A DNA stretch of 64,000 nucleotides from Jatrophihabitans sp. (GCA_036399055.1 DASWNX010000018.1:1-64000), one strand, 5' to 3'. Shown: positions 38,541 through 47,764, counted from the stretch's first letter. A program made the numbers and translations. Notes: a model not told the origin generated them from the letters alone.

Positions 38541-38606
38541 CCTGGTTCTCGCCTGCGGCGCTTCAGGTTCTCGCCTGCGGCGCTTCAGGTTCTCGCCTTC
38601 GGCGAC
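38541..38606 (+). repeat. Three tandem 22-bp repeats after tRNA
   Basis: Three copies of a CAGGTTCTCGCCTGCGGCGCTT-like unit follow the tRNA; the first differs at its second base and the third diverges at its end. A small hairpin (CAGGCCCT/AGGGCCTG, about 38512-38534) lies just before and may terminate the tRNA transcript. Confidence 0.7.
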
Positions 38607-38655
38607 GTCCTCGGCGCCTGGCACCGGGCCGTCGCTGTTTGGCATCCTGTCCGAC

Positions 38656-39750
38656 ATGGGCACCTTCACGCTCGACACGCTCCCTTCTCCGATCGTCCAA
38701 GCTCCGATGGCCGGCGGCCCGTCGACTCCGGCGCTGGCCGCGGCGGTGTCCGGCGCCGGTGGGCTCGGTTTCCTCGCCGCCGGTTACAAGACCGTCGACG
38801 CGGTCCGCGATGAGCTTGTCCAGCTCCGCGCGCTCCTGGCTGAAGGCCTGCCCTTCGGCGTCAATGTCTTCGCCCCACCTGGCCCGAGCGCTGACCCCGC
38901 GCGGGTCGCGGCGTACGCCCGGACGCTGCGCGGTGAAGCCGAGCGCACCGGCGCCGCGCTCGGTGAGCCGCGTTGGGACGACGACCGCTACGGCGAGAAG
39001 CTCGATCTGCTCTGCGCCGAGAAGGTTCCGGTCGTGTCCTTCGTCTTCGGATGCCCGACACCGGCGGATGTCAGGCGGCTGCACGAGTCGGGGGCGTCGG
39101 TGTGGGTGACGGTGACGACAGCCGACGAGGCCGGCGTCGCGGCCGCCGCCGGCGCTGACGCGCTGGTGGTCCAGGGGGTCGAGGCGGGCGGTCACCGAGG
39201 CGGGTTCGACGATGAGATGCCCGGTGAGGTCGGGCTGCTGGCGCTACTGCAACTCGTGCGCCGATCCGTCGGCAGCGAGCTTGCGCTGGTGGCCGCCGGG
39301 GGCATCGCCACCGGTGAGGCGGTCGCCGGCGTGCTGGCCGCCGGCGCCGACGCCGCGCAGCTCGGAACGGCCTTTCTGCTGTGTCCGGAGGCGGCGACCG
39401 TGGCGGTGCATCGCGAGGCGCTCGCGCACGGTGTGGCGCCCACTGCCCTGACGCGCGCGTTCACCGGCCGCACCGCACGAGGCGTCGTCAACCGGTTCCT
39501 GCGTGAGCATTCCAGCGATGCGCCGACCGGTTATCCCGAGGTGCATCACCTGACCCAGCCACTGCGGGTGGCGGCGCGGCAGCACGGTGACCCCGATGGC
39601 GTTCACCTGTGGGCCGGCCAGGCCTACCCCCTCGCCGAGCCGCTGCCCGCTGCCGAGGTGGTCCACCTGCTCGTCGAGGCCGCGGGCGCCGCGCTGGCTC
39701 AGGCGGCCGCCCGGCTGCGCGGCGCCGCCAGTGATCCCCAGGCCGGCTGA
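38656..39750 (+). CDS. Nitronate monooxygenase family protein
   Basis: 364 residues, FMN-dependent TIM-barrel of the 2-nitropropane dioxygenase family. PIVQAPMAGGPSTPALAAAVSGAGGLGFL at the N-terminus; the Gly-rich phosphate site DALVVQGVEAGGHRGG and AAGGIATGEAVAGVLAAGADAAQLGTAFL. Members detoxify alkyl nitronates such as propionate 3-nitronate. It lies 720 bases upstream of the putative N-N cluster, which is predicted to make nitrosuccinate, so a protective role is possible but unproven. Confidence 0.9.
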   Translation: MGTFTLDTLPSPIVQAPMAGGPSTPALAAAVSGAGGLGFLAAGYKTVDAVRDELVQLRALLAEGLPFGVNVFAPPGPSADPARVAAYARTLRGEAERTGAALGEPRWDDDRYGEKLDLLCAEKVPVVSFVFGCPTPADVRRLHESGASVWVTVTTADEAGVAAAAGADALVVQGVEAGGHRGGFDDEMPGEVGLLALLQLVRRSVGSELALVAAGGIATGEAVAGVLAAGADAAQLGTAFLLCPEAATVAVHREALAHGVAPTALTRAFTGRTARGVVNRFLREHSSDAPTGYPEVHHLTQPLRVAARQHGDPDGVHLWAGQAYPLAEPLPAAEVVHLLVEAAGAALAQAAARLRGAASDPQAG

Positions 39751-39820
39751 GCGCACCGACTTGACAGACCATCTGCCCGGACTTTGGTCTCAGGATGCCT
39801 TTCTCTACAAGCTATGCCCT

Positions 39821-40363
39821 ATGACCGACACAAGTCCCTCTGCTGCGCCGTTGTTCCAGATTCGCGCCGAGACCCTGGTCGCGCGCACTCCGGAGCAGGT
39901 GTACGCCGTCATCACCGACCTCGGCCGCAGCGGCGAGTGGAGTTCGGAGTGCCGCGGCGGTAGCTGGGTGTCCGGCGTGCCGGCCACGGTCGGGGCGGTG
40001 TTCCGAGGTGAGAACTTCCGCACGCCCGAGGTGGTGGCCTGGGCGCCGGTGGTGCGCGGAGAGTGGACCACCGACTCCGAGGTGGTCACCGCCGAGCCTG
40101 GCCGCAGCTTCGCATGGGCGATCCGCAACAAGGCCGGTCACAAGCAGCAGAGTGTCTGGGGCTTCGACCTCGAGCCCGCGCCGGAGGGCTGCCTGCTCGT
40201 CCACCACTTCCGGATGGGCGACCCGACCGAGGGCATCCGGGAGATCACGTCGGAGATGTCGCCGGAAGACAAGCAGCTGTTCTTCAAGGAGTGGAGCGCG
40301 AAGCTGGAGCGCGAGCTCGGCGAGACCGTGCGCCGGCTCAAGGACGTTCTCGAACGGGAGTGA
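39821..40363 (+). CDS. SRPBCC family protein
   Basis: 180 residues, START/Bet v1-like helix-grip fold: LVARTPEQVYAVITDLGRSGEWSSEC at the N-terminus and the typical C-terminal long helix EWSAKLERELGETVRRLKDVLERE. Families with this fold bind hydrophobic ligands or act as aromatase/cyclase-like proteins. TTGACA at 39761 might be a -35 element but no good -10 follows. Association with the downstream cluster is uncertain. Confidence 0.82.
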   Translation: MTDTSPSAAPLFQIRAETLVARTPEQVYAVITDLGRSGEWSSECRGGSWVSGVPATVGAVFRGENFRTPEVVAWAPVVRGEWTTDSEVVTAEPGRSFAWAIRNKAGHKQQSVWGFDLEPAPEGCLLVHHFRMGDPTEGIREITSEMSPEDKQLFFKEWSAKLERELGETVRRLKDVLERE

Positions 40364-40393
40364 CCTGAACGGCAGTGCCTTTGAACGGCAGTG
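40352..40393 (+). repeat. Three direct repeats upstream of cluster gene 1
   Basis: GAACGGGAGTG at 40352, then GAACGGCAGTG at 40367 and 40383, spaced 15 and 16 bases. They straddle the SRPBCC stop and the leader of the first ligase gene. Confidence 0.6.
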
Positions 40394-40472
40394 ACTCCAA
40401 GCGGTTGCACATCACGCCGCGGCGCCAGGTGCGCCAGACACGTCTGCTTGGACGTGTCGACCGAGGAGAGGT

Positions 40473-42056
40473 TTGACTACTTTGTTGTTACAGCGCATAG
40501 CGAATCCCGGCATTCGCTTGGGAACGCTCTTCGACCGCGGCGCAGCTCGGCATCCTGGCAACACGATGACTCTCGATCACGAACTCGACGTCGCTCCGGA
40601 GCTGGGGCGGCGGCTGAGCATCGCCCAGGTCGCCGACCTGGTCGCCGAGGTCGCCTCGCGGCTGTGGGCCGCGGGCGTGCGCACCGGTGAGCGCGTGGTG
40701 GTCTACAAGACAGACGGCTTCGACATCACTTTGCTGGCCTGCGCCGTCTCCCGCATAGGAGCGGTTCCGGTCCTGCTCTCGCCGATGCTGGACGGCGACA
40801 CCGTGGTCGAGCTCATCCGTCGCACCGGCAGGCCGTTCCTGGTCACCGATCAGGCCAAGCTTTCTGATGAGCTGCCCGAGACGGTCTTCGAGCTCGCCCA
40901 GAAAGTGCTTCTCACCTCGGGGGAAAACCCGTCGGCGACGACGTTGCGGTCGCTGGCCGGCTGCCGGCGGATCGCCGCGGTCACCGTCTCGCCGGACGAG
41001 CCTGCGCTGATCACCCACACCTCGGGCACCACTGGCACCCCGAAGCTCGCTGTGCACACCGGCCGCACCCTGCAGGCACGGTACCGGCCGCAGGTGGCGG
41101 CGGTGACGCCCTTCTTGCGCAAGGGCGAGACGGTCGCCATCCATGTCTCGTTCGTGCACTCACGGCTGTTCACCGCACTGGCCATCTCCCTGCTTCGCGG
41201 CTTCCACATCCTGGTGCTGGTGGACTCAGACCCCGCCAAGGCCGCGGACCTGTTCGCCGAGCTGCGGCCGGGCATCGTGGAGGCCCATCCGAACTCCTTC
41301 ATGGCGTGGGAGGACATGGCCGATGACCCACGTCGCCCGCTGGCCAATGTCAAGTTCTTCAGCAGCACCTTCGACGCCATCCACCCGCGGACGGTCCATC
41401 GCCTGCTCAAGGCGACCGAGCGCAAGGCCCCGATGTTCGGCCAGATCTACGGCCAGAGCGAGGTGGGGCCCGCGCTGTTCCGGGCGTTCACCCGCCGGCA
41501 CTCCGATCGCGACGACGGCCGGTGCGTCGGGATGCCGTTTCCGGGCATGACCGGCGTTCGGGTGGTCAGCCGCAACGGAATGCCCCCGTCGGAGGAGAAC
41601 CCGGGCTACATCGAGGTGCGCAGCGACGGGCGGATAAAGACCTATCTCGACGAGCAGGAGCGCTATGACCGCCAGGTCTCTGATGGCGGCTGGTGGCGGA
41701 TGGGCGATGTCGGGTACCGCACCAAGTGCGGCTGCGTGCACCTGCTGGACCGCGAGGTCGACCTGATCGAGGGGTTCGGCAGCACCCTGGCGGTCGAGGA
41801 CGCGTTGTTCGGCAAGCTGTCGGAGCTGAAGGAAGTGGTCATCGTCGCCGGTCCCGACGGGGTGGCCGTTCCGGTGGTGTCGGTCAAGGGAGACCAGTCC
41901 CTGGACCTTGACGCCTGGCGCAAGGCAGCGGTGGGCCTGCCCCCGATGGCAGACCCGGTGCAGTGGCGGTTGGAGGACCTGCCCCAGACCGCGACCATCA
42001 AGATCAAGCGGCTCGAGCTCGCCAAGATGCTGGCGTCCCGGGGCCAGGACGCGTGA
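40473..42056 (+). CDS. Acyl-AMP-ligase-like protein, candidate diazotase
   Basis: 527-residue adenylate-forming enzyme. [17 protein letters not shown] (P-loop), FGQIYGQSEVGP (A5 region), WWRMGDVGYRTKCG (A7/A8) and TATIKIKRLEL with the A10 Lys. The family includes acyl-CoA ligases and CreM-type enzymes that diazotise aminophenols with nitrite; the choice here rests on nearby creE/creD-like genes. Start TTG 40473 follows GAGGAGAGG. The sixth codon is TTA, rare in high-GC actinobacteria. A paralogue is at 62747. The stop overlaps the next gene (GTGA). Confidence 0.82.
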   Translation: MTTLLLQRIANPGIRLGTLFDRGAARHPGNTMTLDHELDVAPELGRRLSIAQVADLVAEVASRLWAAGVRTGERVVVYKTDGFDITLLACAVSRIGAVPVLLSPMLDGDTVVELIRRTGRPFLVTDQAKLSDELPETVFELAQKVLLTSGENPSATTLRSLAGCRRIAAVTVSPDEPALITHTSGTTGTPKLAVHTGRTLQARYRPQVAAVTPFLRKGETVAIHVSFVHSRLFTALAISLLRGFHILVLVDSDPAKAADLFAELRPGIVEAHPNSFMAWEDMADDPRRPLANVKFFSSTFDAIHPRTVHRLLKATERKAPMFGQIYGQSEVGPALFRAFTRRHSDRDDGRCVGMPFPGMTGVRVVSRNGMPPSEENPGYIEVRSDGRIKTYLDEQERYDRQVSDGGWWRMGDVGYRTKCGCVHLLDREVDLIEGFGSTLAVEDALFGKLSELKEVVIVAGPDGVAVPVVSVKGDQSLDLDAWRKAAVGLPPMADPVQWRLEDLPQTATIKIKRLELAKMLASRGQDA

Positions 42057-43276
42057 CCGCCGGTCACGCCGGTGAGGCCGCCCGGATCATCGTCGTCGGC
42101 GGCGGCATCGGCGGCTTGGCGGCCGCGCTGAGCGTGGCAAGCGCCGGGCACGAGGTCCTGGTCCTGGAACGGGCCGAGCGGTTCGCCGAGATCGGCGCCG
42201 GAATCCAGATCGCGCCCAATGGCATTCACGCCCTGGACGAGCTGGGCCTGGGCGCGACGGTCCGCGCCACCGCCATGCAGATGGACGAGCTCCGTTTCAT
42301 GGACGGGCTGAGCGACCAGCACGTCACCAGCCTGCCGCTCACCGACTCCTACCAGCAGCGATTCGGCAGTCCCTACCTGGTCGTGCACCGCGCCGAGCTG
42401 CACCAGCTGCTGTTGGACGCCTGCTCGGCCGCGCCCGACGTCCAGCTACGCAGTGACTGCGCGGCGACCGGGTATGAGCAGGGCGCGACGGGCGCCGCCG
42501 TCGTCCTCAGCACCGGTGAGCGAGTACGCGGCGCCGCGGTCATCGGCGCGGACGGCATCCACTCCGCCATCCGCCGGCAGCTGGTCGGCGACGGTGATCC
42601 GCGGGTCTCGGGTCTCACCGTCTACCGCAGCATGGTCGCTATGGAGCAGGTGCCCGACGATCTTCGGCGCCTCAGGTCGGTCTGCTGGTGGGCTGGGCCG
42701 GGCCGGCACCTGGTGCACTACCCGATCGCCGGTGGCCGCTACCTCAATCTGGCCGCGAGCCGCGAGAACGGCGTGACCGAACCGCTGGCCGCAGTGCCGG
42801 TTCCGGCGGAGTTCGTCCAGGCCGAGTTCGCTCTGATGTCAGAGACCGTGCGCCGGTTGATCGCGCTCGGCGACGGCTGGAAATCCTGGGCGTTGCTGGA
42901 CCGCGACCCGGTGGACACCTGGGCCGAGGGACGGGTGGCGCTGCTCGGCGACGCGGCGCACCCGATGCTTCATTACACGGCCCAGGGCGCCTGCCAGGCG
43001 CTGGAGGACGCGGTCCTGCTCGGTCGCCTGCTGAGGTGTCCCAGCGACCACTTCGCCCAACGGTTTCAGGAGTACACCGCCGAACGCCGGCAGCGCACGG
43101 CTCGCATCCAGCTCGCGGCCCGCGAGAGCACCCGGCTGTGGCACCCGCACGGCGCCGAGGCCGAAGCCAGAAACGCCATGCTCGCCGCGATGTCGGCGGA
43201 GCAATTGCACGATCACGTCGCGTGGATGCACGACGTGCCCGATTCGCTCGTCACCCAGGTCGCTTCAGTCGGTTGA
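42053..43276 (+). CDS. FAD-dependent aromatic hydroxylase (salicylate/3-hydroxybenzoate type)
   Basis: 407 residues. Group A flavin monooxygenase: Rossmann IIVVGGGIGGLAAALSVAS, ERFAEIGAGIQIAPNG, DG motif VIGADGIHSAIRRQL and GD motif VALLGDAAHPMLHYTAQGA. This subgroup hydroxylates phenolic acids, sometimes with decarboxylation. GTG 42053 overlaps the ligase stop. Likely hydroxylates the 3-hydroxyanthranilate-derived unit, comparable to the hydroxylation in cremeomycin assembly, but substrate is inferred. Confidence 0.88.
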   Translation: MTAGHAGEAARIIVVGGGIGGLAAALSVASAGHEVLVLERAERFAEIGAGIQIAPNGIHALDELGLGATVRATAMQMDELRFMDGLSDQHVTSLPLTDSYQQRFGSPYLVVHRAELHQLLLDACSAAPDVQLRSDCAATGYEQGATGAAVVLSTGERVRGAAVIGADGIHSAIRRQLVGDGDPRVSGLTVYRSMVAMEQVPDDLRRLRSVCWWAGPGRHLVHYPIAGGRYLNLAASRENGVTEPLAAVPVPAEFVQAEFALMSETVRRLIALGDGWKSWALLDRDPVDTWAEGRVALLGDAAHPMLHYTAQGACQALEDAVLLGRLLRCPSDHFAQRFQEYTAERRQRTARIQLAARESTRLWHPHGAEAEARNAMLAAMSAEQLHDHVAWMHDVPDSLVTQVASVG

Positions 43277-43337
43277 CCCGACGCTCGCGCTTGATCCGGC
43301 GTTGCCGAGCTTGCCCAGCTGAAAGGAACGTCAGCGT

Positions 43338-45317
43338 ATGAGCGCCGACAACCAGTTCGAGGTCTGCATCGTCGGTGGCGGCCCGCGCGGGCTCTCCGTG
43401 CTGGAGCGCCTGTGCGCCAATGAGCGGGCGGTGAAGTCCTGCGCCAAGCTCGTCGTGCATATCGTCGACCCGGCAGCTCCCGGCTCCGGCGCGGTGTGGC
43501 GTCCTGAGCAGTCCGGCCATTTGCTGATGAACACGGTGGCTTCGCAGATCACCGTCTACACCGATGACAGCGCCTCGATCAGCGGGCCGATCGAGCCCGG
43601 GCCCAGCCTGTTCGACTGGGCGCAGAGCCTGGCGGACGTGGAAGAGTCAGCCGACTACGACAAGGCGACGCTGGAGGCGGCCCGGCTGCTGGGTCCTGAC
43701 AACTACCCGACCCGGGCACTTTACGGGCGCTACCTTCGGGACAGCTTCAACCGGATCCTGGCCAACGCCCCGGAGCATCTGAGGTTTGAGGTGCACCGCT
43801 CGCGGGCCATCGCGATGGCCGACACCCACGGCGTCCCCGGCGGCCCGCAGGGGATCCGCCTCGAGGACGGCAGCCGGCTGCACGACCTGGACGCGATCGT
43901 GCTGGCGCAGGGCCACGTGCCCGCCAAGCTCACTCCGCGGGAGGCCCGCACGGCGAGCCTGGCCCGGATCCACTACCTCACCTACCTGACGCCGGCCAAC
44001 CCCGCCGACCTGGACCTCAGCGTGGTCCAGGCGGGACAGAACGTCCTGCTGCGCGGGCTGGGTTTGAATTTCTTCGACCACATGGCGCTGTTCACCGTCG
44101 GCCGCGGCGGATCGTTCCAGCGCGAGGCCGGCCGGTTGACCTACCACCCCTCGGGGCAGGAGCCGAAGCTTTTCGCCTTCTCGCGGCGAGGTGTCCCTTA
44201 CCACTCGCGCGGCCAGAACGAGAAGGGCGCCTACGGCCGGCACACCCCGAGGCTGCTGACCCCGGACCACATCGCGAAGTTGCGCAGCGCCTCCGACGAG
44301 CGGCCGGTCAACTTCGGCCGGGACCTGTGGCCCCTCATCGCCGTCGAGGTCGAGAGCGTGTACTACGCCACCCTGCTCACCAAGCACGGGCGCGGCGAGG
44401 AGGCCAGCGAGCTGACCGAGAGGTACCTGAGCCTGCCGCCGACAGCGGATCGGTCACACCTGCTCGCCGAGTACCGCATCCCCCGCTCGCAGTGGTGGAG
44501 TTGGCAGGAGTTGGCCAAGCCCTACGGCGATCGGGTCTTCACCGACCGGGAGGACTTCCGCGCCTGGCTGCTGGGCTATCTGGCCCGTGACGTCGAAGAG
44601 GCCGAGACCGGCAACCTCAGCAGCCCGTTGAAGTCGGCCCTGGACGTCCTGCGCGACCTGCGTAACGAGATCCGCCTCGCGGTGGATCACGCGGGGCTGG
44701 AAGGCAGTTCCCATCGTGACGATCTCGAAGGCTGGTACACGCCGCTCAACGCGTTCCTGTCCATCGGTCCGCCGTCCTCGCGCATCCAGGAGATGATCGC
44801 GCTCATCGAGGCAGGCGTCCTGGAGATCACCGGACCCGGCACCGAAGTCCGGATCGACACCGACAACCCGGCATTCGTGGCGCGTTCGACCGTCGTGCCC
44901 GGTCCGCCGATCCGTGCCACGGTGCTGATCGAAGCCCGGTTGCCCGAGCCCGACCTTCGTCGCACCGCCGATCCGCTGCTGGCGCACCTGCTGGAAACCG
45001 AGCAGGCGGCGATCTACCGGATACCCGGGCAATCAGGGATGGCCTATGAGACCGGGGGATTGGCGGTCACGAAGCGTCCGTATCACCTCATCGACGGCCA
45101 GGGCCGCGCTCATCCGCGCCGCTTCGCATACGGGGTGCCGACCGAGTCGGTCCACTGGGTGACGGCCGCGGGCATCCGGCCGGGAGTGGACTCGGTGATC
45201 CTCTCCGACTCTGACGCCATCGCGCGTGCGATCCTGGCGCTGCCGCCGGTGGCTGAGGTGCCCTTGGGGTTGCAACCGCCGACGGAGGAGACGGATCTGC
45301 TCGGCGTGCTGGTATGA
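43338..45317 (+). CDS. FAD/NAD(P)-binding N-monooxygenase, CreE-like (aspartate to nitrosuccinate)
   Basis: 659 residues. N-terminal CIVGGGPRGLSVLERL (dinucleotide-binding) and NTVASQITVYTDD, typical of FAD-NAD(P)-binding proteins of the CreE/FzmM group, which oxidise aspartate to nitrosuccinate in the route to nitrous acid. Length matches that group. Its stop overlaps the start of a fumarase-superfamily lyase (ATGA), the same pairing as creE/creD. AAAGGAACG precedes the ATG. Identity with CreE was judged by eye, not by alignment. Confidence 0.8.
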   Translation: MSADNQFEVCIVGGGPRGLSVLERLCANERAVKSCAKLVVHIVDPAAPGSGAVWRPEQSGHLLMNTVASQITVYTDDSASISGPIEPGPSLFDWAQSLADVEESADYDKATLEAARLLGPDNYPTRALYGRYLRDSFNRILANAPEHLRFEVHRSRAIAMADTHGVPGGPQGIRLEDGSRLHDLDAIVLAQGHVPAKLTPREARTASLARIHYLTYLTPANPADLDLSVVQAGQNVLLRGLGLNFFDHMALFTVGRGGSFQREAGRLTYHPSGQEPKLFAFSRRGVPYHSRGQNEKGAYGRHTPRLLTPDHIAKLRSASDERPVNFGRDLWPLIAVEVESVYYATLLTKHGRGEEASELTERYLSLPPTADRSHLLAEYRIPRSQWWSWQELAKPYGDRVFTDREDFRAWLLGYLARDVEEAETGNLSSPLKSALDVLRDLRNEIRLAVDHAGLEGSSHRDDLEGWYTPLNAFLSIGPPSSRIQEMIALIEAGVLEITGPGTEVRIDTDNPAFVARSTVVPGPPIRATVLIEARLPEPDLRRTADPLLAHLLETEQAAIYRIPGQSGMAYETGGLAVTKRPYHLIDGQGRAHPRRFAYGVPTESVHWVTAAGIRPGVDSVILSDSDAIARAILALPPVAEVPLGLQPPTEETDLLGVLV

Positions 45318-46717
45318 CCGGGCAACCCGCGTTCCTGATGGACGTGGGGTTGCTCTCACCGGCCCGGGCCGGCACGCCGATCGAGGCGCTGGTCTGCGAT
45401 CAGGCGTGGTTGCAGGCGATGCTGGACGCCGAAGCCGCGCTGGCTCGGGCTCAGGCACGCCTTGGCGTCGTGCCGGAGTCCGCGGCCCAGGCCATCACGG
45501 CCGCCGCGCGAGCCGATCGGATCGACCTTCGGGCGGTAGCCCTGGCCGCCCGTGAGAACGCCAATCCGGTGGTGGCCCTGGTACGCGCGTTCACCGCCGT
45601 GGTGGCCCAGGACGATCCTGCCGCAGCCGAGTACGTGCACCGCGGCTCCACCAGCCAGGACATCTTCGACACCGGCGCCATGCTGGTCGCCGTCCGCGCG
45701 CTGCGGCTGATCCGGGCAGAGCTGGCCCGGACGATCGCCGCGCTTGCCGCGTTGGCCCAAGGCCATCGCGACACGGTCATGGCCGGCCGGACGCTGGGCC
45801 TGCACGCGGTTCCCACCACGTTCGGCCTCAAAGCCGCCGGCTGGCGTCAGCTGTTGCTGGCGGCCGACCAGCGACTGGCCGCGCTTGTCGAAGGCGGCCT
45901 GCCCTTCGCGCTCGGCGGAGCGGCCGGCACCCTGGCCGGCTACCTGGAGTACGCCAGCCTGGACAGTGAGAATCCGCCGCCGGAGCCGGCTGAGTACTTG
46001 GACCGGCTGCTCTCCGCGTTCGCGGCGGAGACCGGCTTGGCGCGGCCCCCGCTGCCCTGGCACGCGCTGCGCACGCCGATCGCGGACCTGGCCGCCGCGC
46101 TGACCTTGACGGCGGGCGCCCTGGGCAAGATCGCTGTCGATGTCCAGTCCCTGTCCCGGACCGAGGTCGGCGAGCTGGCAGAGCCCACGGTCGCCGGCCG
46201 GGGCGCGTCCTCGGCCATGCCGCACAAGCGCAATCCGGTGCTGTCGACCCTGGTGCGCAGCGTCGCCATCCAGGTGCCGGCGCTGGCCGCCGGGTTGACC
46301 TACTGCCTGCTTTCGGAGGACGAGCGCTCGGCAGGGGCCTGGCACGCGGAATGGCAACCGCTGCGGGAGTGCCTGCGGCTCACCGGCGGCGCCGCGCACA
46401 CGGCTGCCGAGCTAGTCGAGGGCTTGACGGTGCTGCCGGAGACAATGCGATCCAACCTCGGCCTGACCGGCGGCCAGGTGGTGTCGGAGCGGATCGTCGC
46501 CGTGCTGACTCCGCTGCTGGGCAAGGCCGAGGCCAGGCGCCGGCTGGACGAGGCATCCCGGACCGCCAGCGACGCCGGGCGCGCCCTGGACGAGGTGCTG
46601 GCCGACGACGAGGAGATCTCAGGGCTGCTGACGGCTCAGCAGCTGGCCCAGCTGTGCGATCCCGCTCGCTACACCGGTATGGCAGGCCCGCTCGTCGACG
46701 GCGCGCTGCGGGGCTGA
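45314..46717 (+). CDS. Fumarase/adenylosuccinate-lyase superfamily protein, CreD-like nitrosuccinate lyase
   Basis: 467 residues. Superfamily signature GASSAMPHKRNP at residues 297-308 with the catalytic Ser loop; upstream HRGSTSQDIFDTGAM and GRTLGLHAVPTTFG carry the other conserved regions. CMLE-type proteins (PcaB) look alike, but pairing with the CreE-like gene suggests release of nitrous acid from nitrosuccinate with fumarate as by-product. ATG overlaps the upstream stop. Confidence 0.82.
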   Translation: MTGQPAFLMDVGLLSPARAGTPIEALVCDQAWLQAMLDAEAALARAQARLGVVPESAAQAITAAARADRIDLRAVALAARENANPVVALVRAFTAVVAQDDPAAAEYVHRGSTSQDIFDTGAMLVAVRALRLIRAELARTIAALAALAQGHRDTVMAGRTLGLHAVPTTFGLKAAGWRQLLLAADQRLAALVEGGLPFALGGAAGTLAGYLEYASLDSENPPPEPAEYLDRLLSAFAAETGLARPPLPWHALRTPIADLAAALTLTAGALGKIAVDVQSLSRTEVGELAEPTVAGRGASSAMPHKRNPVLSTLVRSVAIQVPALAAGLTYCLLSEDERSAGAWHAEWQPLRECLRLTGGAAHTAAELVEGLTVLPETMRSNLGLTGGQVVSERIVAVLTPLLGKAEARRRLDEASRTASDAGRALDEVLADDEEISGLLTAQQLAQLCDPARYTGMAGPLVDGALRG

Positions 46718-46777
46718 CCCGGCTGCCATCGCAGGCCCGCGCCCGCCCACCGGCTCGGCGCGCCCGGCCGGGCACGC

Positions 46778-47716
46778 TCAGCGGCCGCCGCCTGCCAACC
46801 GGGGGAACAGCGCCTCGGCATTGGCGCGTTCGATCCGGACGCGGGACTCGGCGTCCATGGGATAGGCGTCGAAGAGGCCGTCGAAGTAGTCGATGGCGAA
46901 CTCCGGCGCGTAAGGCCAGTCGCTGCCGTACATCAGCCGTTGCGGGTCGGCGAAGGCGAGCAGGCTCGGCAGCGCGGCCGGGGAGCCGCACAGGCCGGTG
47001 TCGAAGTAGAACTGGCGCAGGGTCTGCAGAGCGGCGCCCGGATCGCCGCCCTGCGCGATCACGGGCGCGACGCGGTAGGCCTGGTACGGAAGGAAACCGC
47101 CACCGTGCGGCAGGATGAACTTGATGCTCGGGTACCGGCTCAGCGCCCCGGTCATCGCCAGGTTGACCGCGGCCCGGGTGGTGTCGAACGGGTAGTCCAC
47201 GGCGACCGGCGGCAGGCCGGCGACACCCCCGCCGGGAAGCTCGCCCGGGTGGACCAGCACCGTCGCCGAGCGCGCCTCCAGCGCGGCCAGCAGCGGCTCG
47301 AAGGCGGGGTCGCCGAGGTAGAGGCCGCCGCTGTTGGCGAACAGGATGACGCCGTCGGCCTGCAGCTCGTCGAGGGCATAGCCGGCCTCGGCGACCGCGC
47401 CCTCGACGTCGGGAAGCGTCACCGTGGCGAAGAAGCCGAAGCGGTCGGGCGCCGAGGCGACCACTTCAGCGGTGTAGGAGTTGATCTCGCGGGCCTTGGC
47501 CCGGGCCTGCTCGTCATCGCCGAGATGCACCCCGGGCCCGGACAGCGAGAGCAGCGCGGCGGCGATACCGTGCCGGTCCATCACCGCCAGCGCCTGCTCC
47601 TTCGACCAGGACGGCAGCGGCGCTCCCTCGGCGCCGAGGCCCTGCTCACGCAGCCAATCGCCGTAGCCGGGGGGGATGATGTGGTGGTGAACGTCGATTC
47701 GGTTGGCGGTAGGCAA
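46778..47716 (-). CDS. ACMSD-like amidohydrolase, possible decarboxylase
   Basis: 312 residues. Amidohydrolase-2 TIM-barrel: IDVHHHIIPP (metal-binding HxH at residues 10-12), TVLVHPGELP, FILPHGGGFLPY and MYGSDWPYAPE. Relatives decarboxylate aminocarboxymuconate semialdehyde or ortho-hydroxybenzoates. TTG 47716 is chosen because GAGGAG precedes it by six bases. It is the last gene of the phenazine-type operon, 48 bases after phzE-like; decarboxylation of 3-hydroxyanthranilate or a derivative is one option. Confidence 0.85.
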   Translation of the reverse strand: MPTANRIDVHHHIIPPGYGDWLREQGLGAEGAPLPSWSKEQALAVMDRHGIAAALLSLSGPGVHLGDDEQARAKAREINSYTAEVVASAPDRFGFFATVTLPDVEGAVAEAGYALDELQADGVILFANSGGLYLGDPAFEPLLAALEARSATVLVHPGELPGGGVAGLPPVAVDYPFDTTRAAVNLAMTGALSRYPSIKFILPHGGGFLPYQAYRVAPVIAQGGDPGAALQTLRQFYFDTGLCGSPAALPSLLAFADPQRLMYGSDWPYAPEFAIDYFDGLFDAYPMDAESRVRIERANAEALFPRLAGGGR

Positions 47717-47764
47717 CGGCGTCTCCTCTTCCAGCGGTGTCACACGGCGGCTAGCAGGGTGAGG

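Noticed and set aside
39761..39790. TTGACA upstream of the SRPBCC gene as a promoter
   Set aside because: No acceptable -10 element at 16-18 bases.
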